From an uncultured bacterium (GTDB taxonomy: Bacteria > Cyanobacteriota > Vampirovibrionia > Obscuribacterales > Obscuribacteraceae): a DNA stretch of 64,000 nucleotides. Shown one piece after another: positions 17,982 through 27,766 of the stretch. Where the stretch lies: contig CAILLX010000016.1 of the NCBI GenBank assembly GCA_903835185.1, positions 62,001 through 126,000 of the forward strand, read 5' to 3'. The notes under the pieces were generated by a model that saw only the letters and a list, made by a program, of their open reading frames with translations, was not told the DNA's origin and did not search any database. Within the stretch, counting starts at the first letter, position 1. Every line of letters begins with the position of its first letter. Both the position numbers and the translations under genes were made by a program.

Positions 17982-18173
17982 GTGTCTCAAAGTTCGCACC
18001 AAGATGATAATTTGCAACCCAGTTGTGATCAGGCTATGAGCCGTGGCGAGTTTCTCGGGTTGCTAGTCAATAAGGCAATATTGGCAGGGACTCTGGTAGC
18101 TATACCTATGCTTGTCGATGCCTTCCCCGCTCCGGCTCAAGTACCGCCTTTAAGCGGGCACACGCCAGATTAA
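17982..18173 (+). CDS. Candidate precursor peptide 3 (63 aa)
   Basis: GTG start with the same upstream gattaaactggagcaaagc block; tail QVPPLSGHTPD. Confidence 0.83.
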   Translation: MSQSSHQDDNLQPSCDQAMSRGEFLGLLVNKAILAGTLVAIPMLVDAFPAPAQVPPLSGHTPD

Positions 18174-18293
18174 GGTGGATTGGCTCCGGGTGTAGCCTGT
18201 GCAGGTGTCACAAGAGGCTTGCAGTATGTACGGAGCGACGCTGCATCCATTGCAAACTGCTGCTGTCCAGTTCCAGAGCAGAGCTTGTTGTGA

Positions 18294-18653
18294 TTAGACT
18301 TGCCGGACCACCCGTGTTAAATTTTGAGACTCTCGCGCAGAGGACAGTACTTGCGATAGCTCAGCAAGCGGCATTTGCCCTAGTTCGGCAATGTCGTATC
18401 CAGCAAAGCGCACAGCCAACGCAGAGCTCTTCAGCCGTTTGCGGTTGCACTGCGGACACACAGATGTCTCCATGAATTGAACAGCACGTTTGCGCAATGT
18501 GGCACTATTAGTAGTGGCGAATGTGTGCCTGACATATCTGGCAGCGCTCATATAAGTTCCCTGGTAAGGACGCTGGATCCGGTGCGCCTCACGTATGGCA
18601 TGAACTGTCACGACAGGAGTTGCTTCAGTAAAAAGAATCCAGTCGTGTTCGGC
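18294..18653 (-). pseudogene. UvrA2-like fragment (truncated excinuclease ATPase)
   Basis: Minus-strand reading EHDWILFTEATPVVTVHAIREAHRIQRPYQGTYMSAARYVRHTFATTNSATLRKRAVQFMETSVCPQCNRKRLKSSALAVRFAGYDIAELGQMPLAEL; no ABC ATPase parts beside it. Confidence 0.7.
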
Positions 18654-18894
18654 GGCTGACCAAGAAAGACAAAGATTAATGTGGTGTGGAACCTTTCATT
18701 AAAACATACATAGCTTGTGTTCTCTCCGGTAAGCTTTCTGCAGTGGTCTGCAGGAAGCAGTAACAAGCTGCTTGTGTCTGCAAGTTATCCCCACCCCTGA
18801 CCAGCTGGCAGCGGCGGCAGGAGACAGTAGGTCTATAAAGAGTCCAACAACTGCTGCAGTCTAGGCTATAATCCCCTGAAGGAGGATTGACTGG

Positions 18895-20367
18895 ATGATT
18901 CGCGTTCTGTATATCGAAGACAATGAAGCAGACTATCTCTTTGTAAGAGAAATTCTTGATAACAGAAAGTTTGAGTTGGATTGGGCTGAAAGTTTGTGTG
19001 AAGCTTTCAAGCACCTGAGCAAAACACAGTTTGACGCCATTCTCTTAGATCTTGGCTTACCAGACGCTACAGGTCTCAGCACTTTCCAACAGATCTTCCA
19101 GCAAGCAAGTTCAATACCAATAGTCGTGCTCTGTGGTTTGGACAATGATTCAGTTGGACTGGCAGCTGTCCAGCAAGGGGCTCAGGACTATCTGGTCAAG
19201 GATAAGGTCAGCCTGGAGCTCCTCGAACATGCTTTGTCTTATGCGATAGAACGCAAGCAGGCGCAAAAGGAGCTTAGTGAAAGAGAAGAACGGATTAGGA
19301 CAATCCTCAATTCAGCAGCTGATGCCATCGTTTGTGCTAATGAGGACGGCGTTATTATCTCTGTTAATCCAGCCTTCTCCAGGTGCTTTGGTTATGCAGC
19401 TGATGATGTTCTGGGAACCAATGTCAGCATATTAATGCCACTTCCTCAGAGCCAGGAGCATGACAGATACCTGGAAGATTATCGCAAGGCTGGCAACAGG
19501 CGAGTGGATGGCCGGGTGCGAGAAGTTACTGCAGTGCGGAGCGATGGGACGGTCTTCCCTATCGAGCTGACAGTTAGCGAGGCTGTTGTGTCTTCCCAGC
19601 GCATTTTCACTGCCATTATTCGCGATATTACAGAACGCAGGTTAACCGAAGAGCAGGTCGGTCAGTTTTACGCCACAGTCTCGCATGAATTGAGAACTCC
19701 TTTAACGTCAATCAAAGGAGCGCTGGGGCTTATCGATTGTGGCAAAGCTGGCGAGATTCCAGAGCGTGCTCTTGCACTAGTTCGCATTGCTCGTAACGAA
19801 TCAGACAGGCTTATCCGCTTAGTCAATGACCTTCTTGATGTGAAAAAACTTAAAGCAGGGAAGCTTGATCTTTATATCAGAAACACCAGTCCACAATTTA
19901 TCGTCCGGCAGGTATTAAGATCGCTTGCACCGCTGGCGGCAGACCACGCTGTTACATTGGTCAGTAAAGAATGTGACTCAAGGGAGGTTTTGGCCGATTC
20001 TGATCGAACTGTCCAGGTACTCACTAATCTTTTGTCCAACGCCTTGAGGTTTTCCCCACCAGGCAGCCAGGTGGAAATTAGCCTTGAGCCTGCAGTAGAT
20101 AGTTTCGTGCGTTTTGTCGTTTCTGACCATGGACCAGGTATACCCTCAGAAAAGCTTGCTGCCCTTTTTGAGCCTTTCAGCCAGTTGCACTCTTCCTTGA
20201 CTAACAATGCGTGTACAGGAACATCAGGGTTGGGTCTTTCTATATGCAAGGCTATTGTCGAACAGCATGGTGGCAGAATTGGTGTCGAGAGCATAGAAGG
20301 AGTCGGTTCAACCTTCTGGTTTGAACTTCCTTGTGCCGGATCTCCTCAGCCGTTGCCTGGCGGCTAA
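18895..20367 (+). CDS. Hybrid REC-PAS-histidine kinase
   Basis: IRVLYIEDNEADYLFVREIL, PAS, ATVSHELRTPLTSIKGAL, HATPase GTSGLGLSICKAIVEQHGG. Confidence 0.93.
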   Translation: MIRVLYIEDNEADYLFVREILDNRKFELDWAESLCEAFKHLSKTQFDAILLDLGLPDATGLSTFQQIFQQASSIPIVVLCGLDNDSVGLAAVQQGAQDYLVKDKVSLELLEHALSYAIERKQAQKELSEREERIRTILNSAADAIVCANEDGVIISVNPAFSRCFGYAADDVLGTNVSILMPLPQSQEHDRYLEDYRKAGNRRVDGRVREVTAVRSDGTVFPIELTVSEAVVSSQRIFTAIIRDITERRLTEEQVGQFYATVSHELRTPLTSIKGALGLIDCGKAGEIPERALALVRIARNESDRLIRLVNDLLDVKKLKAGKLDLYIRNTSPQFIVRQVLRSLAPLAADHAVTLVSKECDSREVLADSDRTVQVLTNLLSNALRFSPPGSQVEISLEPAVDSFVRFVVSDHGPGIPSEKLAALFEPFSQLHSSLTNNACTGTSGLGLSICKAIVEQHGGRIGVESIEGVGSTFWFELPCAGSPQPLPGG

Positions 20368-20396
20368 GTTGTGTGCAGAAGAGAATGGTGAGCATT

Positions 20397-22286
20397 ATGC
20401 CTGTAGCCAATAGTATTCATTCTGGGTCGCCAGGAACAGATCAAGCCAAGATTGATCTCCTTCTCAGGCGCATTGCGTGGATTGCTCTGGTGCTTGTTGC
20501 AGCCTCTGCTGCCACTACTGTGTGCGGTCAGCTTATGGGTTGGCAGATTCTGACCAATCCAATTGCTGGTGGCGAGCCGCTCGATCTGGCTTCGCGGGTT
20601 GCAATATTGTGTTTGAGCGTCGCTCTATTGTTCGTAATTGGTGTTGTTCGACCAAACAGGAGTGTCGGGAGGCTGGCTCAAACTTTTGCTCTCATAGCAA
20701 TTTGTGTAGGGCTTTTGGATACACAAAATTCTGTAGTTCTAGCCAGAGTATGTCTTGTTCTGTGCGGTAGCTCCATTCTTCTCCTGCAGGCAGACAAGGC
20801 TTGGATTAGGGACCTGGCTCAGTACGTTGCCGTGTTGATCTGTGTTTCGGCGTCGATTGCCATGCTCGCCTTTGCTTACAGCCTTTCATTTGTCTTTGAG
20901 TCTGGCTATTTTGCCGGGATTCCATTACGAGCAGCCTTCATGTTTTTCGGTCTTGCAGTTGCTATTTTTCTAGCTCGTCCCGACAGCGGTCCAGCTTCTA
21001 TCTTAACAAGGCAAGGTGCAGGAGGATCAGTGGCGCGTTGGTTGCTGCTGCCGCTCTGGCTGCAGATTCCATTTTTAGGCTTTTTGAGCGGAGTTAACCT
21101 GCACAGACAGATAGACCTTCCTGTTCTACTTTTCGTTTTCAATTTTGCTGTTCCTCTTGGCGTATGGACTGTTGCTATCAGTCTAAATCGCCATGACGAA
21201 GAAGTACGCTGCGCTTACGAGCAGTTGCAAGCCAGTGAGCAGAAATTCCGTCTTCTTGTTGAAGGTGTTAAGGACTCGGCTGTTGTCATGCTTGACCCGG
21301 ATGGGAATGTTGCAAGCTGGAATGCAGGGGCACAGCGCATTTCGGGCTATAGCGCAAGAGAGATTGTTGGACGGAATTACAGGCGTTTGGTTGCCAGTTC
21401 AGATTTTAACTGCATTGAGGAGGCGAGACACAAAGCTGAGCAGGTCGGCAGCTCAGCACTTGATGCAAGAAGTGTGCGCAAGGATGGGCTCGAGTATTGG
21501 TCCAACATATCCTTCTCTGTGCTGAAAGATGAAGCTGGCAGTCTGGCAGGCTGGGCAGTTGTTGTGCGTGACACGACCGACAGGGAGTTGAAAAAGGAGC
21601 TGGAGAGACGGAATGCCGACCTCGAGCTTGTTTTGTATGTTGTTTCTCATGATCTCAAGGAGCCGCTGCGAGCAATTTCTAATTTCTCGCGATTGCTTAC
21701 TGAGCGGTACTGCGATTGTCTGGATGCTAAAGGGAGTGATTTTTTGCGACGGGTTCTGGTTGGGTCCAATCGTATGAATCAGCTGCTGGATGACATACTG
21801 CTTCTTGCGCGGGCTCGGCGCCTAGATGTACCTACTGATGAGATTCAGGGCGATTCTGTTGTAAGTACGGCGCTCCGGCGGTTAGAGCTGGCAATTAAGG
21901 AGAAGGGTGCCAGGATTCATATTGATCGACCGCTTCCCAGGTTGCGAGCAGACAATACCTGGGCAGTCCAGGCTGTGTACAATCTAGTTGCCAATGCGCT
22001 CAAATTTACCTGCGATGATCAAGCTCCTGAGATTGAGATTGGTCCATACTTAACCTCGCAGCAGGTTGGTTTTGTAGTACGTGACAGGGGACCAGGTGTC
22101 AAGTCAGAATATACCGAACGGATATTTCAACTCTTTCAACGAGCAGTCGGGCGAGATGTGGAAGGAACAGGTGCCGGATTGGCTATTGTGCGGCAAATTG
22201 CTGAACGACATGGAGGGTCTGCCTGGGTACAGTCGAGAGAAGGTGGCGGCTCTGAATTTTATATATCTTTTGGAGCCCCACCATGA
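20397..22286 (+). CDS. Membrane PAS-histidine kinase
   Basis: Multiple TM helices; PAS; VVSHDLKEPLRAISNFSRLL; GTGAGLAIVRQIAERHGG. Confidence 0.92.
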   Translation: MPVANSIHSGSPGTDQAKIDLLLRRIAWIALVLVAASAATTVCGQLMGWQILTNPIAGGEPLDLASRVAILCLSVALLFVIGVVRPNRSVGRLAQTFALIAICVGLLDTQNSVVLARVCLVLCGSSILLLQADKAWIRDLAQYVAVLICVSASIAMLAFAYSLSFVFESGYFAGIPLRAAFMFFGLAVAIFLARPDSGPASILTRQGAGGSVARWLLLPLWLQIPFLGFLSGVNLHRQIDLPVLLFVFNFAVPLGVWTVAISLNRHDEEVRCAYEQLQASEQKFRLLVEGVKDSAVVMLDPDGNVASWNAGAQRISGYSAREIVGRNYRRLVASSDFNCIEEARHKAEQVGSSALDARSVRKDGLEYWSNISFSVLKDEAGSLAGWAVVVRDTTDRELKKELERRNADLELVLYVVSHDLKEPLRAISNFSRLLTERYCDCLDAKGSDFLRRVLVGSNRMNQLLDDILLLARARRLDVPTDEIQGDSVVSTALRRLELAIKEKGARIHIDRPLPRLRADNTWAVQAVYNLVANALKFTCDDQAPEIEIGPYLTSQQVGFVVRDRGPGVKSEYTERIFQLFQRAVGRDVEGTGAGLAIVRQIAERHGGSAWVQSREGGGSEFYISFGAPP

Positions 22287-22342
22287 ATAAATATTTGTGG
22301 TGAGAGGAGCTGTGACCCGGTGTATAGATGGTGACGATTTAA

Positions 22343-24487
22343 ATGAAGGAAGCAAAGAAATCGGATAGCACAGTAGCTATGAAGAGGGGAACATTCAGTT
22401 ACTCCGCCAGCTGTGTAATTCTTATCATCTGTTTTATGCTGGGGATAGGATGGCAGGCTTGTGCAAGCTTTGATAAATGCAATGCAATAAGAAGCTTGGT
22501 TGAGCACTCTGAGAATGTGCTTATTCAAATTCAGCAGCTTTTGTTTGCCCTGGTTGATGCAGAGACAGGACAAAGAGGGTATTTACTGACAGGCAAAGAT
22601 GAATATTTGGCGCCGTATAAGAGTGGTTGTAGAGCAGTCGACATGTCATTGGCGCATCTGCGCGAGCTGACAAAGGATCAGGTTCGCCAGCAGCAACTTA
22701 TTGCTGCTTGTGCACCACTCATTACAGCCAAACTGCAGGAGCTGCAGCAGACAATTAATCTCAGACAGGCGAACGGATTGGCTCCAGCGCTAAAATTTGT
22801 TCAAACAGGTACAGGCAGGCAGTTGATGGTGCAGTTGCGTGCGCTTGCTGGCGAAATGGACTCCGAAGAACACAGGCTTTTGAGGCTGCGGGAGAAGGAA
22901 ACAGCTAGTGTGTCCGAACGAGCCAAACTTCTGACAGTGCTTATGTGTCTGACAGCTGGACTGGTCGCTCTGGTGCTTTTCCTGTGGCTTCAACGACACG
23001 TAAGGGAGCTTACAATGAAATCGACGGTTGAGCTCTCCGAGCAGGAGCTGGCATGCAAGGTTGCTGACCTTTCAGCTGTCACAGCAGAGCTTCAAAGATC
23101 AAATAGTGAGCTGAAACGCAGAGCTGAACTCATTAAGATAGCTCCTGGTGGAATTTTTTGCTTGGATGAAAATCGCCTCATAACTTTCTGGAGTCCTGGA
23201 GCTATGCGCATGTATGGATACAAGGAGGAAGAAGTGTTGGGTAGAAGTGTGATCGAGCTTCTACAGTCTAAATATCCAGAGCCGCTTGAGAGCATTAATA
23301 ACAAGATAATGACGCTTGGATTCTGGGAAGGAGAGATTACTCATACAAGGCGTGATGGTGTCCGGCTTGCTGTGCAGAGTCGCATGGCTGCGCTGCAGAT
23401 ACAGCAAGACGAGCCCAAAACAATCATTGAGGTCAACACTGATATTACTGTGCAGAAACAGGCAACCCAGTATGTGCGCAGTCTCATTGAGGTTGCTCTT
23501 GATCCTCTCGTCACAATCAGCAAGGAAGGCAGAATCACAGACGTCAATGAAGCAACTGTGCACATTACAGGCTTAGCTCGCGAAAAGCTTATCGGCACGC
23601 ATTTCTCTGACTACTTCACCGACCCGGACAAGGCTCGTCAAGGATTCGAGAAGTCTTTCACAGCTGGCTCTGTTAGAGACTATCCGCTTACTATATGTCA
23701 CGCAGACGGCAGATTGACAGATGTTCTGTACAATGCTGCTGTATACAGGGATGTGAGCGGCAATGTTCTTGGTACCTTTGCAGCAGCCCGCGATATTTCA
23801 TCTCAAAAGGAAGCAGCTCAACTGGAGTTGCTCTTGCATATTACATCTCATGACTTAAAGGAGCCGCTGCGTGCCATTGTCAGCTTTGCTCAACTGCTTG
23901 GTGATCGTTATGCCGAGCGACTTGGACTGGATGGACAAGACTATCTCCGTCGCATTGTTGATGGCAGCAAGCGGATGAACAAGCTTTTAGACGACATCCT
24001 TCTTCTGTCAAGGGTCAGATGTATGGACGCGCCAAGCGACAATGTAACATGTGAATCAGTTGTCGATGCCGCTCTTAAAGAACTGGAATTAAAAATCAAA
24101 GAGACAGGAGCAAAAATTCAAATTGTCAAACCGCTGCCAATCGTGTGGTTAGATCGGACCTGGGCTGGTCAGGCTGTTATTAACCTGCTTGCAAATTCTT
24201 TGAAGTTTACAATGCCAGGAGTGGCTCCTGAGATTGAAATAGCACCATACATAACGACTAAACAGGCTGGTATCATAGTCCGTGACAGGGGACCAGGTGT
24301 AAAGCCTGAATATGCTGAGCGCATATTTCAGCTTTTCCAAAGAGCAGTAGGACGTGAGGTGCCAGGAACTGGCGCAGGGTTGGCTATTGCACAGGAAGTG
24401 GCACACAGGCACCGTGGACGTTGTTGGGTACAACCACGTAGTGGAGGCGGGTCAGAGTTCATTATTACTTTTGGTCCACCACATTAG
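22343..24487 (+). CDS. CHASE3-like, double-PAS histidine kinase
   Basis: LVDAETGQRGYLLTGKDEYLAPY; two PAS domains; ITSHDLKEPLRAIVSFAQLL; GTGAGLAIAQEVAHRH. Confidence 0.92.
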   Translation: MKEAKKSDSTVAMKRGTFSYSASCVILIICFMLGIGWQACASFDKCNAIRSLVEHSENVLIQIQQLLFALVDAETGQRGYLLTGKDEYLAPYKSGCRAVDMSLAHLRELTKDQVRQQQLIAACAPLITAKLQELQQTINLRQANGLAPALKFVQTGTGRQLMVQLRALAGEMDSEEHRLLRLREKETASVSERAKLLTVLMCLTAGLVALVLFLWLQRHVRELTMKSTVELSEQELACKVADLSAVTAELQRSNSELKRRAELIKIAPGGIFCLDENRLITFWSPGAMRMYGYKEEEVLGRSVIELLQSKYPEPLESINNKIMTLGFWEGEITHTRRDGVRLAVQSRMAALQIQQDEPKTIIEVNTDITVQKQATQYVRSLIEVALDPLVTISKEGRITDVNEATVHITGLAREKLIGTHFSDYFTDPDKARQGFEKSFTAGSVRDYPLTICHADGRLTDVLYNAAVYRDVSGNVLGTFAAARDISSQKEAAQLELLLHITSHDLKEPLRAIVSFAQLLGDRYAERLGLDGQDYLRRIVDGSKRMNKLLDDILLLSRVRCMDAPSDNVTCESVVDAALKELELKIKETGAKIQIVKPLPIVWLDRTWAGQAVINLLANSLKFTMPGVAPEIEIAPYITTKQAGIIVRDRGPGVKPEYAERIFQLFQRAVGREVPGTGAGLAIAQEVAHRHRGRCWVQPRSGGGSEFIITFGPPH

Positions 24488-24496
24488 AGGAGCAGA

Positions 24497-24952
24497 TTGA
24501 CAATGGCTTTGCAGGCAGTAAGCATTCTTCTGGTAGATGACAACGACGATGATATAGTCTTGATTAAAGATGCTCTTGCCGAGTCAAGATTGATCAATGT
24601 ACTGGATGTTGCTCACGATGGTGAAGAGGCGATCGATTTTCTGCGCCGTCAGGGCAAATATAAGGATGCTCTAGAGCCAGGGCTGGTACTTCTTGATATT
24701 AATATGCCGAAGAAGAACGGTTTTGAAGTTCTGATGGAGGTGAAGGCTGATCCTGAGCTCAAGCATATTCCCATTATCATGTTGACAGTGAGCCACAGGG
24801 ACGAGGAAGTTATCAAAGCATACAGAGAAGGGGTCTGTTCTTTTGTGCGCAAACCGATTGATTTTTGTGAATTCCAACGTGTAGTTGGTCAACTCTCTTT
24901 GTACTGGGCGTTGGTTGCAACAATACCTCACGGTGTCAGGAAAGAGTCGTAA
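24497..24952 (+). CDS. Rcp1-like single-domain response regulator
   Basis: ILLVDDNDDDIVLIKDAL ... LVLLDINMPKKNGFEVL ... IIMLTVS. Confidence 0.95.
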   Translation: MTMALQAVSILLVDDNDDDIVLIKDALAESRLINVLDVAHDGEEAIDFLRRQGKYKDALEPGLVLLDINMPKKNGFEVLMEVKADPELKHIPIIMLTVSHRDEEVIKAYREGVCSFVRKPIDFCEFQRVVGQLSLYWALVATIPHGVRKES

Positions 24953-25241
24953 TATGGATGGATCCTGCTCTTGGGCATTTCTGCTGATTAATGGCCCAGC
25001 CAACTGGCTTTGTTGTCCGGCGTGCTATCTTTTGGATTCTGGCATGTCAGATGTCGAGCTGACCTGGCGTTGACTGGCAATGTTGCCAGGTTCAGCTTGC
25101 AGTGAGGTTGTCCATAATAATCAATCTGCCATTGTGCAGTTAACTGTCGGCGTGTTCTTAAGCAATACCTTATGGCCGCCAGTGTGGAGCACAGAGAGGA
25201 TATAATATGTTTGCAGTTGAAATTGTGCAGAGGCGCGCTAA

Positions 25242-25478
25242 ATGCTTAACAGCCCAGTAGACATAGCAATTATAGGTGGAGTTTTACTCCTTCTTTTTGG
25301 TCCTAAGAAGCTGCCTGAGATAGGACGGGCACTTGGACAAGGGATTGGTAATTTTAAAAAGTCGCTCACTGAAGCGCAAGATGAAGTGAAAAATGCTCTC
25401 AAACCAGATGAGAGCGCCAATACTGTTAAACCTGCCGGTGAGGCAGCTTCTGGCGAGAAAGTCAGTAAGGATGCTTAA
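25242..25478 (+). CDS. tatA: Twin-arginine translocase TatA-family protein
   Basis: [37 protein letters not shown]. Confidence 0.93.
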   Translation: MLNSPVDIAIIGGVLLLLFGPKKLPEIGRALGQGIGNFKKSLTEAQDEVKNALKPDESANTVKPAGEAASGEKVSKDA

Positions 25479-25517
25479 AGCGGCTCACGCCAGTGGTCCT
25501 GAGAACTAAGTTGATCA

Positions 25518-27536
25518 ATGGCCAAATTTGAGGTTGTCTCTAAATTTTCTCCGGCTGGGGATCAGCCTAAGGCGATAGCAGAGCTGTCAGAAGGTGTTGC
25601 CAGGGAGCTGCCACGCCAGACGCTGCTGGGCGTTACAGGCTCTGGCAAGACTATGACAATGGCGCACGTTGTCGCTGAGCGGCAGATGCCGGCACTTATT
25701 CTTGCTCACAATAAGACATTAGCTGCTCAATTGTGCAATGAAATGCGGGAGTACTTTCCTGTAAATGCTGTCGAGTATTTCATCAGTTATTACGATTACT
25801 ATCAGCCTGAGTCTTATATACCATCGACAGACACTTACATTGAGAAGGAAGCAAATGTCAATGATGAGATAGACAGGCTCAGACACTCAACTACAAGGTC
25901 ACTTTGGGAGAGAGATGACGTCATTGTGGTAGCGTCGATTAGCTGTATCTACGGTCTGGGGGTTCCTGAGAGGTATTTTTCTGCTGCTCTAGATCTTTCA
26001 GTTGGACAACAGCTGGACAGGCAGGTGCTCACGCGGCAGCTGGTCAATATTTATTATGATCGCAACGATCTGGTTGTGGAGCGTTCTCGTTTCCGGGCAC
26101 GCGGAGATGTAGTAGAGATTTATCCACCTTATGAAGAGCGTATTATCCGTGTTGAACTGTTTGGTGATGAACTTGAGCGGCTCTCTATAGTCAATCCTGT
26201 CACAGGAGAGATAGAAGAGAACCCGCAGACAGTAAGGATCTATCCAGCTAAACATTATGTGGCTGATGATGAAACTTTAGAGCGAGCTGTCGAACAGATT
26301 GAAGTTGAGCTTACAGAAAGGGTCGGCGAGCTTACACAGCAAAACAAACTGGTGGAGGCGCAGCGGCTTAATCAACGCACCCGTTACGATATTGAGATGT
26401 TGAAAGAGGTTGGTTATTGCAACGGTATTGAGAATTATTCACGCATCCTTGATGGTAGAGTACCAGGAGAGCCGCCGCAAACTCTGGTCGATTATTTTGT
26501 CAGAAAGTATGGGCGCTCCGGGTTCCTTACATTTATAGATGAGTCGCATGTAACTGTTCCGCAGTTGAACGGCATGTATCATGGCGACCGCTCGCGCAAA
26601 GATGTACTTATTGATTATGGTTTTCGCCTGCCGTGTGCTCGCGATAACCGTCCTTTAACTGCTGATGAGTTTTGGGGCAAAGTAGGCAAAGTAGTTTTTG
26701 TCTCAGCTACTCCTGGTGATTATGAGCTCAAGATAAGCGATCAGGTTGTAGAGCAGGTGATTCGACCTACTGGTCTTGTTGATCCTGTAGTTGAAGTGAG
26801 ACCGATTAAAGGTCAAATTGATGACTTGATCAAGGAGATAAAAGGCAGGGCTGCAAGATCAGAGAGAGTGCTAGTTACCACTTTGACTAAAAGGATGGCT
26901 GAAGACTTAAGCGAGTATCTGCAAGAGATAGGTGTGCGAGTGCGCTGGCTGCACAGCGATGTTAAATCGCTGGATCGGGTGGAGCTGCTTCGTGACCTCA
27001 GGCTGGGTGTTTTTGATGTTCTGGTCGGTGTCAATCTTTTAAGAGAAGGGCTGGATCTTCCTGAGGTCTCTCTTGTCTGCATTATGGAAGCAGACAAAGA
27101 AGGCTTCTTACGTGCCGAGCGTTCTTTAATTCAAACTATTGGGCGTGCTGCGCGTAATGTAGGCGGGCAGGTGATTCTTTATGCTGACAAAATGACAGAC
27201 TCTATGTCCAGAGCGATGGGCGAAACAAACAGACGCCGCAAGATACAGAGTGCATATAACATTGAACACGACATTACGCCTACAACTATAGTTAAGGAGA
27301 TGACAAACAGTCTTCTTGAAACTCTCAGAGGCAGACCCGAAGGAGGCGTGATTGCGAGTAAGCCTGAGCCTGTGTTTGAACTCATCGGGAAGGATCTACC
27401 TGCCGCTATAAAGAAGCTGGAAAATGAGATGCGCCAGGCGGCAAAAATGCTGGACTTTGAGCGGGCGGCAGAACTGAGAGACGAGTTAAAAGTTCTACAA
27501 GAATATGCCTCTAAGAGACGTCAGAAGAAGACCTAA
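25518..27536 (+). CDS. uvrB: Excinuclease ABC subunit B
   Basis: 672 aa; [49 protein letters not shown]-terminal UVR motif. Confidence 0.98.
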   Translation: MAKFEVVSKFSPAGDQPKAIAELSEGVARELPRQTLLGVTGSGKTMTMAHVVAERQMPALILAHNKTLAAQLCNEMREYFPVNAVEYFISYYDYYQPESYIPSTDTYIEKEANVNDEIDRLRHSTTRSLWERDDVIVVASISCIYGLGVPERYFSAALDLSVGQQLDRQVLTRQLVNIYYDRNDLVVERSRFRARGDVVEIYPPYEERIIRVELFGDELERLSIVNPVTGEIEENPQTVRIYPAKHYVADDETLERAVEQIEVELTERVGELTQQNKLVEAQRLNQRTRYDIEMLKEVGYCNGIENYSRILDGRVPGEPPQTLVDYFVRKYGRSGFLTFIDESHVTVPQLNGMYHGDRSRKDVLIDYGFRLPCARDNRPLTADEFWGKVGKVVFVSATPGDYELKISDQVVEQVIRPTGLVDPVVEVRPIKGQIDDLIKEIKGRAARSERVLVTTLTKRMAEDLSEYLQEIGVRVRWLHSDVKSLDRVELLRDLRLGVFDVLVGVNLLREGLDLPEVSLVCIMEADKEGFLRAERSLIQTIGRAARNVGGQVILYADKMTDSMSRAMGETNRRRKIQSAYNIEHDITPTTIVKEMTNSLLETLRGRPEGGVIASKPEPVFELIGKDLPAAIKKLENEMRQAAKMLDFERAAELRDELKVLQEYASKRRQKKT

Positions 27537-27568
27537 CCAGGCGGGAGGGTGATTCTCCTTGTAATCTT

Positions 27569-27597
27569 GCATCTGTTAACCTACCTTAACAGGATGC
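27569..27597. terminator. Hairpin downstream of uvrB
   Basis: GCATCTGTTAA / TTAACAGGATGC stem with one bulge; no clear T-tract. Confidence 0.35.
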
Positions 27598-27766
27598 GCC
27601 AGAGCGTCCAAGCGCCCCTATACTAGCTTTGATGGACCTTTCCAAGCAGGGATGGTGCGATTTTTGGGTAAAGGTTGTTTGAGGGTAACGGGAAATATTA
27701 TGGAATTGTTTAAATCCCTCTTGAATACCTATTGCGCACCTATGATACTGCCGCGGTCATAACTTT

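Noticed and set aside
18676-19014. Minus-strand 112-aa ORF
   Set aside because: Overlaps the start of the strong REC-PAS-HK gene antisense; no recognisable domain.
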